A DNA stretch of 64,000 nucleotides from Brachionus plicatilis (Eukaryota > Rotifera > Eurotatoria > Ploima > Brachionidae). Shown one piece after another: positions 35,285-45,513 of this stretch. A program made the position numbers and the translations under genes. The stretch's first letter is position 1. Each line of letters starts with the position of its first letter. A model generated the notes under the pieces. That model saw only the letters and a list, made by a program, of their open reading frames with translations, searched no databases and was not told the DNA's origin. The DNA is taken from positions 471,163-535,162 of the forward strand of contig QEOQ01000559.1 in NCBI GenBank assembly GCA_010279815.1, written 5' to 3'.

Positions 35285-35957
35285 CAGTGCTGCTATGATA
35301 CGATTAATTCACAATATTTTACGTAAAATTACGTTAATTCGGCATCTTGAAGTTTAGGATCAAAAAAATCAGATCAAATAGTATTTTGTTTATAACTTTT
35401 GAATGGTACTTGATTAAGTCTCTCTGCAAGATGCTAAATAATGCAAAATACATGCTGAATATTGTGTGAGGCTCTGCAAAAACTCTGCATTTTGCAGCAA
35501 AATGCACGCCATTAAAAAGTATTTAATTTGACTGCGCATTTTAAATGCAGAGTTTTTGCAGAGCCTCACACAATATTCAGCATGTATTTTGCATTATTTA
35601 GCATTTTGCAGAGAAACTTAATCAAGTACCATTCAAAAGTTATAAACAAAATACTATTTGATCTGATTTTTTTGATCCTAAACTTCAAGATGCCGTTAAT
35701 TCACCAAATTTGACGATAAATTACGTGAAATGATAAATTCTAGAAAACGTCATTTGACGTAAAATTTCGAAAATTAACGTTTTTTTACGTAATTTTTAGT
35801 CAAATTTGGTCAAACACAAAATTGCCAAAATTTTTGGAAAAAATCGAAAATTCGGTAAAAAAAAAATTTTTTTTTAATTTTTTTCCATTGAAAGTTTTTA
35901 AAATCAAATTTTTTTTGTGACTAAAATTTACGTAAAATATTGTTATTTTCGGATAAA
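35285..35957. mobile_element. Arm of a Tc1/mariner-like palindrome, interrupted by a nested MITE
   Basis: It begins CAGTGCTGCTATGATACGAT and continues with ACGTAAAATTACGT words. The same arm appears inverted at 37961-38266 (ending ATCGTATCATAGCAGCACTG) and partly at 37328-37500. A nested element occupies 35341-35694. Between the outer arms lie a LINE fragment and an assembly gap, so the original element structure cannot be resolved. Confidence 0.65.
35341..35694. mobile_element. Nested palindromic MITE with 8-bp target duplication
   Basis: Perfect or near-perfect inverted arms of about 150 bp start GGCATCTTGAAGTTTAGGAT. An exact 8-bp duplication GTTAATTC lies at 35333-35340 and 35695-35702. 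The interior holds CTGCAAAA and TGCAGAG words. It has no ORF. It inserted into the mariner-like arm, so it is younger than it. Confidence 0.85.
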
Positions 35958-36083
35958 AAAAGTCAAAAATGGAAATTTTATTTACAACTTAGTAATTTTA
36001 ACTAATAAAATAACAAAAGTCTTGAGTCAATTTTTGGGTTTAAGTCCCATTAACCTTTAAGTTTTATTTCCCTTCATGCTGTT

Positions 36084-36790
36084 CTCAGCTCGTTGTCAAG
36101 CTTTTTCGAAAGTTACACCAACTGGAACAAATGGTTTAAGTTCGGCTACATATTGGAAAAAATTAATTTAGAGAATGGCTTTTTTTTTCTTAAAAGACTT
36201 ACTTTTAATTCTGATCATTTCACTGGGGTGGTTTTTAACGTAATAACCAAGAGTTTGACTCGGATCTATTTAAAGCCATACAGGATTTTCAAAACTTAAG
36301 AGTAAGAGCCCTAAAAAGGCTCAACATAATCAAAATTTTTGCTCACAGCTCTTGGCACCTAAAAAAACTGCCCTCACTAGTATCTATAGAGCCTTAATTG
36401 GTTCCATGTTTGATTACTCTTTCTTTACCGTAGCATGTATTTCTAAGACCAACTTAAAACTTGTTCAAACAGTTCAAAACAGAGCTATTAGGTTTATCTA
36501 TAAGTTAAGATGGGACAGCCCAACTAGGAGTCTCTTTTCAGTTAGTAACATTTTGTTTATTAAAGAAAGATTTTTAAAAATGGGTGCTAGATATATGTTA
36601 AAATGTTTCTCTTATAAAAACAGTTTCATTAAGCTACTTGTCGAAGAATATAGTGGCTCGTGGTCTGAAAACACAGCTAAGGTATCGGTTACCTCTACTC
36701 CGGTAGGAGCCTTTTTCTCTATAATTCGAATTGCGTATGCGTGTACTGTCCTAATTAGTTTATATTTGATTCTTAGCTTTTTTAAGATCT
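36084..36790 (+). pseudogene. LINE ORF2 C-terminal fragment
   Basis: Frames include FDSDLFKAIQDFQNLRVRAL, then LKKTALTSIYRALIGSMFDY and NRAIRFIYKLRWDSPTRSLF, ending at 36792. This is the region after the reverse transcriptase in Jockey/CR1-type LINEs (compare NIYKTLIGSVIDYSFF at 56.0 kb). It lacks the catalytic core and is frameshifted upstream, so it is a 5'-truncated dead copy ending at the assembly gap. Confidence 0.7.
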
Positions 36791-36854
36791 GATATGAGAA
36801 TAGGATTCAAAGACTAATGTCGTTTGTTTTCTTTCTTTTTCTTCTATCTTTCTT

Positions 36855-37327
36855 NNNNNNNNNNNNNNNNNNNNNNNNNNNNNNNNNNNNNNNNNNNNNN
36901 NNNNNNNNNNNNNNNNNNNNNNNNNNNNNNNNNNNNNNNNNNNNNNNNNNNNNNNNNNNNNNNNNNNNNNNNNNNNNNNNNNNNNNNNNNNNNNNNNNNN
37001 NNNNNNNNNNNNNNNNNNNNNNNNNNNNNNNNNNNNNNNNNNNNNNNNNNNNNNNNNNNNNNNNNNNNNNNNNNNNNNNNNNNNNNNNNNNNNNNNNNNN
37101 NNNNNNNNNNNNNNNNNNNNNNNNNNNNNNNNNNNNNNNNNNNNNNNNNNNNNNNNNNNNNNNNNNNNNNNNNNNNNNNNNNNNNNNNNNNNNNNNNNNN
37201 NNNNNNNNNNNNNNNNNNNNNNNNNNNNNNNNNNNNNNNNNNNNNNNNNNNNNNNNNNNNNNNNNNNNNNNNNNNNNNNNNNNNNNNNNNNNNNNNNNNN
37301 NNNNNNNNNNNNNNNNNNNNNNNNNNN
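36855..37327. other. Assembly gap (473 N)
   Basis: An unresolved run of N lies between a LINE fragment and a partial mariner-like arm. Confidence 1.
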
Positions 37328-37515
37328 AAATTTTTTTTTTACCGAACTTTCGATTTTTATCAAAAATTTTGGCAATTTTGTGTTTGACCAAATTTGACTA
37401 AAAATTACGTAAAAAAACGTTAATTTTCGAAATTTTACGTCAAATGACATTTTCTAGAATTTGTCATTTCACGTAATTTATCGTCAAATTTGGTAAATTA
37501 ACGTAATTTTACGTA
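37328..37515. repeat. Partial Tc1/mariner-like arm after the gap
   Basis: It matches 38045-38235 nearly base for base (TGTGTTTGACCAAATTTGAC, ACGTTAATTTTCGAAATTTT) but loses similarity before the terminal CAGTGC. It is the third copy of this arm within 3 kb. Confidence 0.7.
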
Positions 37516-37531
37516 AAATATTAATATTCAA

Positions 37532-37830
37532 GGTTAATCAACAGGCTAGTGCCCATGCCTCATGAGACTGATTAACACTTCATTTATTTAATTAATTTAA
37601 AAAAAAAAATACATATATTAACAATATAAAAAAAAAATTATAAAAATTGAATAGAATTATTGATTTAATAGTTATTTGAAAGAATTTAACAATAAGCTAT
37701 TTAAGTTAAATAATTCAAATTTAGAAACAAAATCTGTGTAAATTAAATTTATGTTATTGAAAATTGAAAGCTTAAACGATGAAAACTCCAACATTGATCT
37801 CTTGATCACAAAGCAATTTATTAATCTTGA
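37532..37830 (+). repeat. Interspersed repeat, copy 2
   Basis: GGTTAATCAACAGGCTAGTG, GACTGATTAACACTTCATTT and ATTGATCTCTTGATCACAAAGC appear in the same order as at 33340-33610. It is non-coding. Confidence 0.6.
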
Positions 37831-37960
37831 TTAAAAATGTTCAAATGTTTTTTTACGACTTTTTGATTTGGCCATTGGTTCAATAAGGTTATTGTTGTTC
37901 CTTAAAATATAATTCAAATTTCTTGAGTCATTTTTCTTTAATTTTTCTTTAAGATTTATC

Positions 37961-38266
37961 CGAAAATAACAATATTTTACGTAAATTTTAGTCACAAAAA
38001 AAAATTCGATTTTAAAAACTTTCAATGAAAAAAAAATAAAAAAAAAATTTTTTTTTACCGAATTTTCGATTTTTTCCAAAAATTTTGGCAATTTTGTGTT
38101 TGACCAAATTTGACTAAAAATTACGTAAAAAAACGTTAATTTTCGAAATTTTACGTCAAATGACGTTTTCTAGAATTTGTCATTTCACGTAATTTATCGT
38201 CAAATTTGGTGAATTAACGTAATTTTACGTAAAATATTGTGAATTTATCGTATCATAGCAGCACTG
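37961..38266. mobile_element. Tc1/mariner-like palindrome arm, right end
   Basis: This is the inverted counterpart of 35285-35957 without the nested MITE, ending ATAGCAGCACTG, followed by TA. It is about 306 bp long. Confidence 0.7.
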
Positions 38267-38689
38267 TATTACAGTGAATTGTCATTCATACATCTGTTAA
38301 CCCAGGGATAAGGTTAAGTTAATAAAACTCAGTTTGTTTGTTTTTTAAATTTTATTTTATTAAATGATAAAATTACACTAATAACAAATACGACAAAAGG
38401 TCTAGGTAAACGTTTATGTTGTTTGTGGAAATATTCGAATAAGACGAATAAATGAAATAAAGTATTACATTTTTATAGTAAAAGAAATAATTAAAAAACA
38501 TCAATCACAAATCAAGATAATATCAAATAAAATATTAAAAGTAGGAAAGATTGTAGACAATGGTCATTGAGATAACGACTACACTTTATATTAAATTAAT
38601 TTAATTAAAACATCAAGATAAATAACTTGATAAGCTATTGAATTTGAGGACCGTAGATCATAGTAACACATCTGTCATATCTTAAGAGT

Positions 38690-39072
38690 TGGCCAATATT
38701 GCTTCTTCTTTTTTGACTAGAAATTAATTTTAAAAAAAGAAAGGATGCGTGAAAACTGTGGAGAACAAGCAATAGAAATAGTCAAATATTTTATTTGAAG
38801 TCTGCGCATAAAAAATTCTAATGAGCCAACAAAACAAAAATAATAAATATCTTTCAAAAAATTATTTCTATTATTTTCTCTGTGTGTGTGTGTGTGTGTG
38901 CGTGTGTTGCATACGACAAAAAAAAAATAATAAAAAATTATTAACAACAACCATTATCCAAGTCTCACTTATTTAGTTCATACAAAACAACAAAAAAAAA
39001 AAACGAAAAAAACGAGTAGCTACCTACCAACCATCTAACCAACGATCCAATCAAAAGACACCAACAACAGCC
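38690..39072 (+). promoter_or_regulatory. 5' flank and leader of Slimb, with (TG)n tract
   Basis: The stretch before the ATG contains a (TG)n microsatellite at about 38880-38908 and an A/C-rich leader (ACCAACCATCTAACCAACGA) leading into CAACAGCCATGACC. About 300 bp are shared with 32161-32500, but the microsatellite and about 60 adjacent bases are present only here. The transcription start is not determinable from sequence. Confidence 0.5.
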
Positions 39073-40635
39073 ATGACCACAGACTCGTTTAGCTTGGCGC
39101 AAAACCAATCGTCAACGAGCTCGAACCGTTCGACGAGCTACGAGTTCTGCGACGAGCAAGAAACTTGTCTGCAAATGTTCGAACGCTGGTCGACAAGCGA
39201 ACAAGTGGAATTTTGCGAGAACATACTGAGACGCATGTGTCACTTTCAGCACGGCCACGTTAACAACTTCCTGCGTCCGATGCTGCAGCGTGACTTCATA
39301 TCGTCGTTGCCGGCGCGCGGCCTCCTCGCCATCGCCGAAATCATACTCAGCTACTTGGACGCGGGCTCGCTGTGCTCGGCCGAGCTGGTGTGCAAGCAGT
39401 GGCGGCGCGTGATCGCCGACGGCATGCTCTGGAAAAAGCTGATCGAACGCCAGGTCAAAGTGGACGCCGTGTGGCTCGGCCTGTCCATGCAGCGCGGCTG
39501 GCACACCTATCTATTCAAAAACAACCTTCACTTCAACCACAGCACCGACCTATTCGACCAGCACAACTTCTACAAACACCTGTACTCGTCCATTCAGCAC
39601 GACAACAAACAACTCCAGCTAAATTGGCAGCAGGGAAAGTGCGTGACCAAAAAGATACACTGCCGCTCCGAGAACAGCAAAGGAGTGTACTGTTTACAGT
39701 ACGACAACGAGAAGATAGTAAGCGGGTTGCGTGACAACACCATCAAGGTGTGGGACAAACGGGCGTTCGAGTGCAAGGCGACGATGAGCGGGCACACGGG
39801 CAGCGTTCTCTGTCTCCAGTACGACCAGAACGTGATCGTGTCGGGCTCGTCGGACACGACAGTGCGCGTCTGGGACCTGCACACCGGCGTCAACGTGCAA
39901 ACGCTGCACAACCACAAGGAGGCCGTGCTGCATCTGCGCTTCATGGACGGCATTATGGTCACGTGCTCCAAGGATCGCCAGATCATTGTGTGGGACATGC
40001 ACTCGGCCACCGATATTCAGGTGAAGCGGGCGCTCAATGGACACCGGGCCGCCGTCAATGTCGTCGACTTCGACCACCGGTACATCGTGTCGGCGTCCGG
40101 CGACCGCACCATCAAAGTGTGGCTCACGTCCAGCGGCGAGTTTGTGCGCACGCTCACCGGACACAAGCGCGGTATTGCGTGTCTCCAGTACCGCGGCAAT
40201 CTGGTGGTCAGCGGCAGCTCGGACTTTACCATTCGCCTATGGGATATTGAGTGCGGCGAGTGTCTGAGAGTGTTGGAAGGACACGACGAGCTGGTCAGAT
40301 GCATTCGCTTCGACAACAACAGGATTGTGAGCGGCGCCTATGATGGCAAAATTAAGATATGGGACTTGAAGGCCGCGCTGGAGCAACGCTCGAGCGCTTC
40401 TTCGCTTTGCATTCAGACGCTCAGCGAGCACACGGGACGCGTGTTCCGGCTGCAGTTCGACGAGTTTCAAATAGTGAGCAGTTCGCATGACGACACTATT
40501 ATTGTGTGGGATTTTTTGAATTATTCGAACGAGGCCGACAAGCCCGAGGGCCAGGTCGCCTCACCCGCTCCCCAGACCGGCTTTGCCAACCAGTTTAGAG
40601 ATTCGCCGCCGTCGCCCATGGAAGGCGACGACTAA
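39073..40635 (+). CDS. BTRC: Beta-TrCP/Slimb F-box and WD40 protein (single exon)
   Basis: This is the substrate receptor of the SCF ubiquitin ligase, recognising phosphorylated DSGxxS-type degrons in beta-catenin/Armadillo, Ci/Gli, IkB and cell-cycle proteins. It has 520 aa. The dimerisation (D) domain is at about 40-72 ([20 protein letters not shown]), the F-box that binds SKP1 at about 79-125 ([20 protein letters not shown]...VCKQWRR), and seven WD40 blades at about 203-490. Blade motifs include [54 protein letters not shown] and [13 protein letters not shown], closely matching human and fly proteins. The start is ATG with MTTDSF; the next Met is too far in. There is no intron although other genes here are split. 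The exon is strikingly GC-rich, with many G/C third positions, against AT-rich surroundings. A tail of about 30 residues after the propeller is Ser/Pro-rich. Confidence 0.97.
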   Translation: MTTDSFSLAQNQSSTSSNRSTSYEFCDEQETCLQMFERWSTSEQVEFCENILRRMCHFQHGHVNNFLRPMLQRDFISSLPARGLLAIAEIILSYLDAGSLCSAELVCKQWRRVIADGMLWKKLIERQVKVDAVWLGLSMQRGWHTYLFKNNLHFNHSTDLFDQHNFYKHLYSSIQHDNKQLQLNWQQGKCVTKKIHCRSENSKGVYCLQYDNEKIVSGLRDNTIKVWDKRAFECKATMSGHTGSVLCLQYDQNVIVSGSSDTTVRVWDLHTGVNVQTLHNHKEAVLHLRFMDGIMVTCSKDRQIIVWDMHSATDIQVKRALNGHRAAVNVVDFDHRYIVSASGDRTIKVWLTSSGEFVRTLTGHKRGIACLQYRGNLVVSGSSDFTIRLWDIECGECLRVLEGHDELVRCIRFDNNRIVSGAYDGKIKIWDLKAALEQRSSASSLCIQTLSEHTGRVFRLQFDEFQIVSSSHDDTIIVWDFLNYSNEADKPEGQVASPAPQTGFANQFRDSPPSPMEGDD

Positions 40636-41000
40636 TTACTTATTCGATTTAACAATTTTTTTTTTTGCTATCATCCCTCTCCCCTTCTTTGCCCCAGTCT
40701 TTTTTTTTGTTCAATTTTAAATTGCGCCCATTTAAAATTTTTTCTTTCGTCTTAAGGCTACTAAAATGTAATTATTGATTTTTTTTTTTTTTTTGCTGAG
40801 AATTTTTTTTTCTTATGTATGTGATGAGTCTTTCGATTTGTAAAAGATCTTAAATTTGAGAAAGTGATTTTTTTTTTTTTTTTTTCTTTTTTTTTTTCTT
40901 TTGATGTATTCTTATATTCTGATTGCCTAAATAAATTAATTGGAATTTTTTTTTATTCTATGTAAAAATTTAATAAACAAACAATTTTAAATGTTAGAGC
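40636..41000 (+). promoter_or_regulatory. Slimb 3' UTR with poly(A) signal
   Basis: Pyrimidine-rich sequence with long T runs follows the stop. AATAAA occurs at 40930-40935 and again near 40971. Either could direct polyadenylation. Confidence 0.5.
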
Positions 41001-41129
41001 CGATGTGTTTTTTATTTTTTTATTGAAAATGGGCCAAAGGTTATTGAGTTAACCTTATGTTCAATGCATCCATAAATAATTGAATAAAATTGTCCAAATT
41101 TTTTATTTTTTTCTCCTTCGTCAAGCTTC

Positions 41130-41215
41130 AAGGTTACATCACCAGGCTAGTATCCGTGTCCATAAAATACCGATTAACGCTTCAATTAAACACTTAATCG
41201 GAGATTTATTTCTTT
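41130..41215 (+). repeat. Interspersed repeat, diverged copy 3
   Basis: AAGGTTACATCACCAGGCTAG then CGATTAACGCTTCAATTAAA parallels the start of the repeats at 33340 and 37532. Confidence 0.45.
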
Positions 41216-41457
41216 CCATCAGCTAAATATTTTTTTCGCATTTATTATTGAGCTAAGATTATTTGAGCAGTAAATAAAATTATTTTACCCCAAAAAAAAA
41301 TTTTAAAAAGCAGTAAAATTAATTAATGTGCAGGAATAAAAAATAAAAGTGATAACAACCTTAAGTTATCCGCTAAAAGAATGAAATGAACAGAAACTAT
41401 ACTTAATTAAACCCAATAAAATGAATCTTGATCAGTAAATTGAATTATTAGTTAATA

Positions 41458-42596
41458 GTCCAATTATTTTCGGTCATTAGAACGATAGAATCATGGCCAT
41501 TAGAACGTGATCCAGACACGGTTAATGCAAAGTTGTTTTCAAATGAACCAACAATGACAACTGAACAATATCGCACTGCATATGATTGGTTAAGACGCAA
41601 AGATAATGTCATAACATGAACTCGAAAAAAATCAATTGACAACTCTAGAAGAAAGAAGAAAAAGAGGTGATCTAATCCAATGCTTTAAAATTAACAAAAA
41701 TATTAATGTCGTAGATTGGTTTCATCCGCTCAACAACAGCCCAAACTCAAACTGTTTAGGACCAGCTGGCTCTACAGGAGGGCATCACAAATTATACAGG
41801 CAATTTGTAAAATCTTGTCCTGCAAGACATAATTTCTTCACAAATAGAGTGGTACCCGCTTGGAACGAACTACCAGAGAATGTCAAAAATTCTGAAACAG
41901 TCAACAGCTTTAAGAACAAATACGACGAATTTTCAAATGGAAAGAAACATCTGCCATAGCTAAGCACGTTGGTACTTAGCTCCGCGGTTTATCCGTTGCA
42001 GATAATAATAATAATAAAAAAAAAAAAAAAAAAAAAAAGCTAAAAATGGCTCTACAAGTTGATACTTTAAATCAGGCCCTTCTCAACATCAAGTAACGAA
42101 TCAAATGATAAAAAAATACAATGAATCCAATTCAAATCTACAATCGAATCTCGAATCATTTGATCATTATCATTCAATTCTGTTTTCCATGTGGAAAATG
42201 ACATTAAACTCTGATAATTGGAAGAAAAGTCAATGCAATTGTCCAGCATTTTTAAAAAGAAACATGTGCAAACATATAATTGCAATTGCAGCAATGAAAC
42301 ACTTAGTTACAATACCATTTGCAGCCAAACAAGTGTTGATTGATGGTAAAAAACCAAAAGGGCGTCCGCCGTTAGCAAAAAAGGCATTGGTTTATCAGCC
42401 TAAAGATATTATAATGTCACAAGCAACAACAAGTACTCCAGCAACGAGTAAACCAACCGCTAAGCCTACTCGCAAACGAAAACAGACTGAAGTTACTGAA
42501 AATACTGATGAAATCAGTAATAAAAAGCCTAAAATAGGTGAAAATCAGGTAAGTGATTTAATTCTTAAAGCTAAAAGAGGACCTCGCAAAAATTAA
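41458..42596 (+). pseudogene. MULE (Mutator-like) transposase remnant, split by a LINE insertion
   Basis: The left part, 41458-41616, reads IESWPLERDPDTVNAKLFSN followed by TEQYRTAYDWLRR, as in the region after the MULE catalytic domain. The right part, about 42068-42596, carries a SWIM zinc finger (CNCPAFLKRNMCKHIIAI) and a basic tail (KGRPPLAKKAL, then KPTRKRKQTE). Between them lies a 5'-truncated LINE with poly(A) tail (41625-42038), which separates the halves. The catalytic DDE core is absent, so the element is dead. Confidence 0.7.
41625..42038 (+). mobile_element. 5'-truncated CR1/L2-like LINE 3' end
   Basis: A frame from about 41636 to 41959 reads LTTLEERRKRGDLIQCFKI...FFTNRVVPAWNELPENVKN...VNSFKNKYDEF, the classic C-terminal tail of LINE ORF2 proteins in the CR1/L2 group. 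It is followed by a (TAA)n run and poly(A) at about 42003-42038. A second copy of this type, inverted, is at 56921-57220. Confidence 0.8.
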
Positions 42597-43600
42597 TACT
42601 ACTACTACATCTTACACTTCTTTTTTTTAAAAATGTTACTTGATTTAAAAACTTTTTCTGTTCAATAAAATTTATTTTTACTACCGCTTTTATTTTTTAT
42701 TCTCACCGTTATAACTATTTTTTGGGTCCTATTAATTATTTATTTTCTGCTCATATAATTTAATATCCGTTTAATATTATTTACTGCTCAATTAATACCC
42801 GTCCTTTATTATTATTATTTATTAATTATAGGCAGATAAAAAGTTTATAAAAAAGTTATTTCAAAAAGGGCAGCTTGAAGTTCATAATAATAATCAAATT
42901 ATTAAAGTTTAATTGATTAAAATCTTAATTAAAATGATATAATTAGATTTTTTAAATTTTTTTAAAAATTAAGCATAAGATGTTAATTATTTTAATTTTA
43001 AATAAAAAACAAATCTTTTTTTTACCTAATTGACCTTTAATTGATTCTTCTAAAATCTTTATTTGAAAGCTTTAAAGACAAATTTAGAATCGACATTGAG
43101 AAATCAAAATTATTAATTTATTAAAATATATTTCGGCAAAACAAAGATTAAAAAAAATTTTTTTTGGCTACCCCCTCTCAAAGATTAGCATCAAAAAACT
43201 AGTTGTACCCTTTTAGTTCTAAAAATCTAATGATTTTGTAAACATATTAAATTATGGTTTAGTTTTTTGGTAGCAGCTAATTTTTAGTAGATAAAAATAC
43301 TGTAGATAATTGTTAGTTAAAAGATAACATTTAATTGCAAAAATGTCAGTGGACGATGGCTTTTGACTAATAAAAAAAAAAACTATAGAATAAGAAAATA
43401 AAATGATTATTTTTTTTAAGAATAAAATTTACAATTATAGTATAAAAAAATTGCATTATAGCTATTATTTTTTCTAAAATTAATAAAAAAATAAAAATGC
43501 CAAAAAAAAGTTAGGATCTGATAATGTCTGTATTTACCAATAATAATGAACTTGAAAGCAGCAAAAATAAAACCAGATCGTCCACTTAAGGTAAGGACCA
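42597..43600. other. Gene-free AT-rich DNA
   Basis: No gene was recognised. Near 42878 is GGGCAGCTTGAAGTTCATAA, a word resembling the termini of the 35341 and 51709 repeats. Confidence 0.4.
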
Positions 43601-43611
43601 GAGTTGTTTAA

Positions 43612-43851
43612 AAGTCATCAAGTCAAAGTCAAGTTAAGTCCTTTGACTTGAAATTTTTTTTTTAAAAAAAGTCTTTTGGCTTGAAAAATTATTTTTCTGA
43701 AATAAGTCTTTTGCTGTTCCATATAGTTATTAAAGCGGCCACATGAATCTTTTGCCGTTCAATGTTATTATCAAGGCGGCCATTTTTATGTCAAAGTCTT
43801 TGAAACGACTTTTTTTAAAAAAAAATTTACAGTCAGTCGTTAAGTCAAGTC
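43612..43851. repeat. AAGTCAAG-rich dispersed repeat, left part
   Basis: It matches 30265-30400 (TTATTAAAGCGGCCACATGA and GTCTTTGAAACGAC) and is interrupted by the element at 43852-44738. The right part resumes at 44739-44800 (GACTTTAGCGCAAGTCTG). Confidence 0.65.
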
Positions 43852-44738
43852 GGGTCTACCCGGTTATGTGAACATTTGGTCACATAATATGTGAACAAAA
43901 ATTGTTCACGGCTTAACAAATTAATTTTAACAAATTATTTTTGTTCACATAAACACTAATGTTCACTTAAACCTTGACTGTTCACATAAAAATGCTCTTG
44001 TTCACCTAACATTCAATGCTAAAAAATTAAAAGAATAAAAAAATAAAAAATTTCATAAATATTTTTTTCATAAGTTTGTTAAAATTATTTTGAAACTTTT
44101 AATCATGTAAAAAGAAAAAGTAAGCGCTTACTTAAATTTAAGAACAAGTGATGAAATATTTAAGATATATAAAAGTAGAAAAAATTTTCACTTAAACTAT
44201 TTGCTTATTTGTATTTCAAAATGTCGAAAATTTTTGAATCGGAAGAGTATAAGTTATTTAATAAAGTAAAAGAGTGTGGATTAGTATATCCTCAAAGGAA
44301 TTGTAATAATCCAACATGTAAAAAAAATGGTCAAGATATGTCTCTTTATATAAAAAAGCGCGATAAGAATGCTAAACATCAGTTATTGATTTGGAGATGT
44401 AGTACTTGTGGCCAAAACAAGTCTGTTTTGGATGAGTCTTTTTTTTCATTATTTCATTTTTTCATTAAAGAAAAAAAACTAAAATATTATTATTTACTTT
44501 ACTAAACGAGCTTATTCATGATTATAATTAATAAATTTTTTTTGTTCACGTATTCTCTTTCTGTTCACGTAAATTTTATGTTGTTCACCTAATATCAGTT
44601 CTGTTCACATAAACACCTGGTGTTCACCAAAAAGGTTAATAAATCACTTTATGTGAATAAAAATAATTTGTTAAAATTAGGTGAACAATTTTTGTTCACA
44701 TATTATGTGACCAAATGTTCACATAACCGGGTAGACCC
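43852..44738 (+). mobile_element. Merlin-like DNA transposon with GTTCAC iterons, short-ORF type
   Basis: Near-perfect inverted repeats of about 58 bp begin GGGTCTACCCGGTTATGTGA. The insertion is flanked by an exact 9-bp duplication AGTCAAGTC at 43843-43851 and 44739-44747. GTTCAC/GTGAAC words recur about every 15-25 bp in both arms. It contains one intact 94-aa ORF (44221-44505) similar to the N-terminal zinc-binding part of IS1595/Merlin transposases; the DDE catalytic domain is missing. It sits inside an AAGTCAAG-rich dispersed repeat whose related unoccupied paralogue is at 30265-30420. Confidence 0.85.
44221..44505 (+). CDS. Truncated Merlin/IS1595-like transposase: zinc-binding N-terminus only
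   Basis: The 94-aa protein starts MSKIFESEEYKLFNKVKECG. Two Cys pairs follow: RNCNNPTCKKNGQD and, after about 20 residues, IWRCSTCGQNKSVLDESFF. W/YRCxxC followed by S(V) and (G/S)-(T/S)FF is the signature of the zinc ribbon preceding the catalytic domain in IS1595 and Merlin transposases. The frame stops at KLKYYYLLY with no catalytic domain after it, while family members are normally about three times longer. The ATG at 44221 is the first in frame. It could be expressed as a DNA-binding fragment, or be a recent relic. Family assignment is by motif only. Confidence 0.55.
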   Translation: MSKIFESEEYKLFNKVKECGLVYPQRNCNNPTCKKNGQDMSLYIKKRDKNAKHQLLIWRCSTCGQNKSVLDESFFSLFHFFIKEKKLKYYYLLY

Positions 44739-45194
44739 AGTCAAGTCAGTGACTTGATATTGAAAAGACTTTTTTTTCTGACTTTAGCGCAAGTCTGGTA
44801 AGGACCACTTTAAGAATTTGATTGATTTTTTTTTATTCTCTTGTTATTATTTTTTAATCTTGAATTTATGAAACTATTCTTAGAGATATATTTTCAGACT
44901 TGTTTTTAAGTCACAAGTCTTAAGTCAAGTCAATGACATAAATATATATTTTTTTTTTAAGTCAAGTCAATGATTTAATAAATTCATATTTGATACCAAT
45001 AAAGAAGTTGCTTCCAAATTCCTGGCTGTTAATCTTGACCCATGTGGTCTGTTAATGTAACCAGATTATGAAAAAATTCTTTCAACTGGTCCAAATGAAG
45101 CAGATATTGATAAAAATTTTTGTGCAATTCATAACTTAGACTTAATAAAAAAAAGAAAAATGACTGACTTTGACTTTGACTTACAAAAAACGAA
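44739..45194. other. AAGTCAAG-rich repeat and unassigned coding-like scrap
   Basis: Repeats of AAGTCAAGTCAATGAC occupy 44739-44970. At 44990-45170 a frame with one stop reads FLAVNLDPCGLLM, then PDYEKILSTGPNEADIDKN and IHNLDLIKKRKM. It looks like decayed coding sequence, but I do not recognise the family. Confidence 0.35.
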
Positions 45195-45513
45195 AAGTGA
45201 AAAAGAGGAAAAATTACGTAAATTTTCTGAATTTGAGATAATCTTGGTAAGATTTGGTAAAATTCAAAACGGCCAATTCAAAATTTAAAATTTTTGAAAA
45301 AATGTCTTTTTTTTCTAAAAATCGAAAGTTTTTGTTTATAACGATTTAAAAAATAACTATTTTTGTAACCAATTTACAGTACAATTTAAAACTAACTTGT
45401 ACATTTATTTTCCTCGACTCATTAATTTACGTAAAATGTGGTAAAATTTGATAAATTTAGAGTATTTTACGTAATTTTTCGTAAAATACTGTTATAAAAT
45501 CACCACTGTAATT
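45195..45513. repeat. Decayed ACGTAAA-type MITE fragments
   Basis: It contains AAAAATTACGTAAATTTTCT, a half-copy of the 16678 MITE (CAGTACAATTTAAAACTAAC at 45379) and TTTTACGTAATTTTTCGTAA before CACCACTGTAATT. Parts of at least two elements are mixed. Confidence 0.5.

Noticed and set aside
36782..37450. ORFs of about 190-220 codons spanning the N gap
   Set aside because: They are open only because N codons contain no stops.
37831..38091. 86-codon minus-strand ORF
   Set aside because: Lies in a mariner-like arm and is Lys/Phe/Asn-rich by composition.
38717..38950. 77-codon ORF across the (TG)n tract
   Set aside because: Translates the microsatellite and Slimb leader on the wrong strand.
39112..40488. 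Antisense and shifted ORFs within Slimb
   Set aside because: Shadow frames of a GC-rich exon; the WD40 frame explains the sequence fully.
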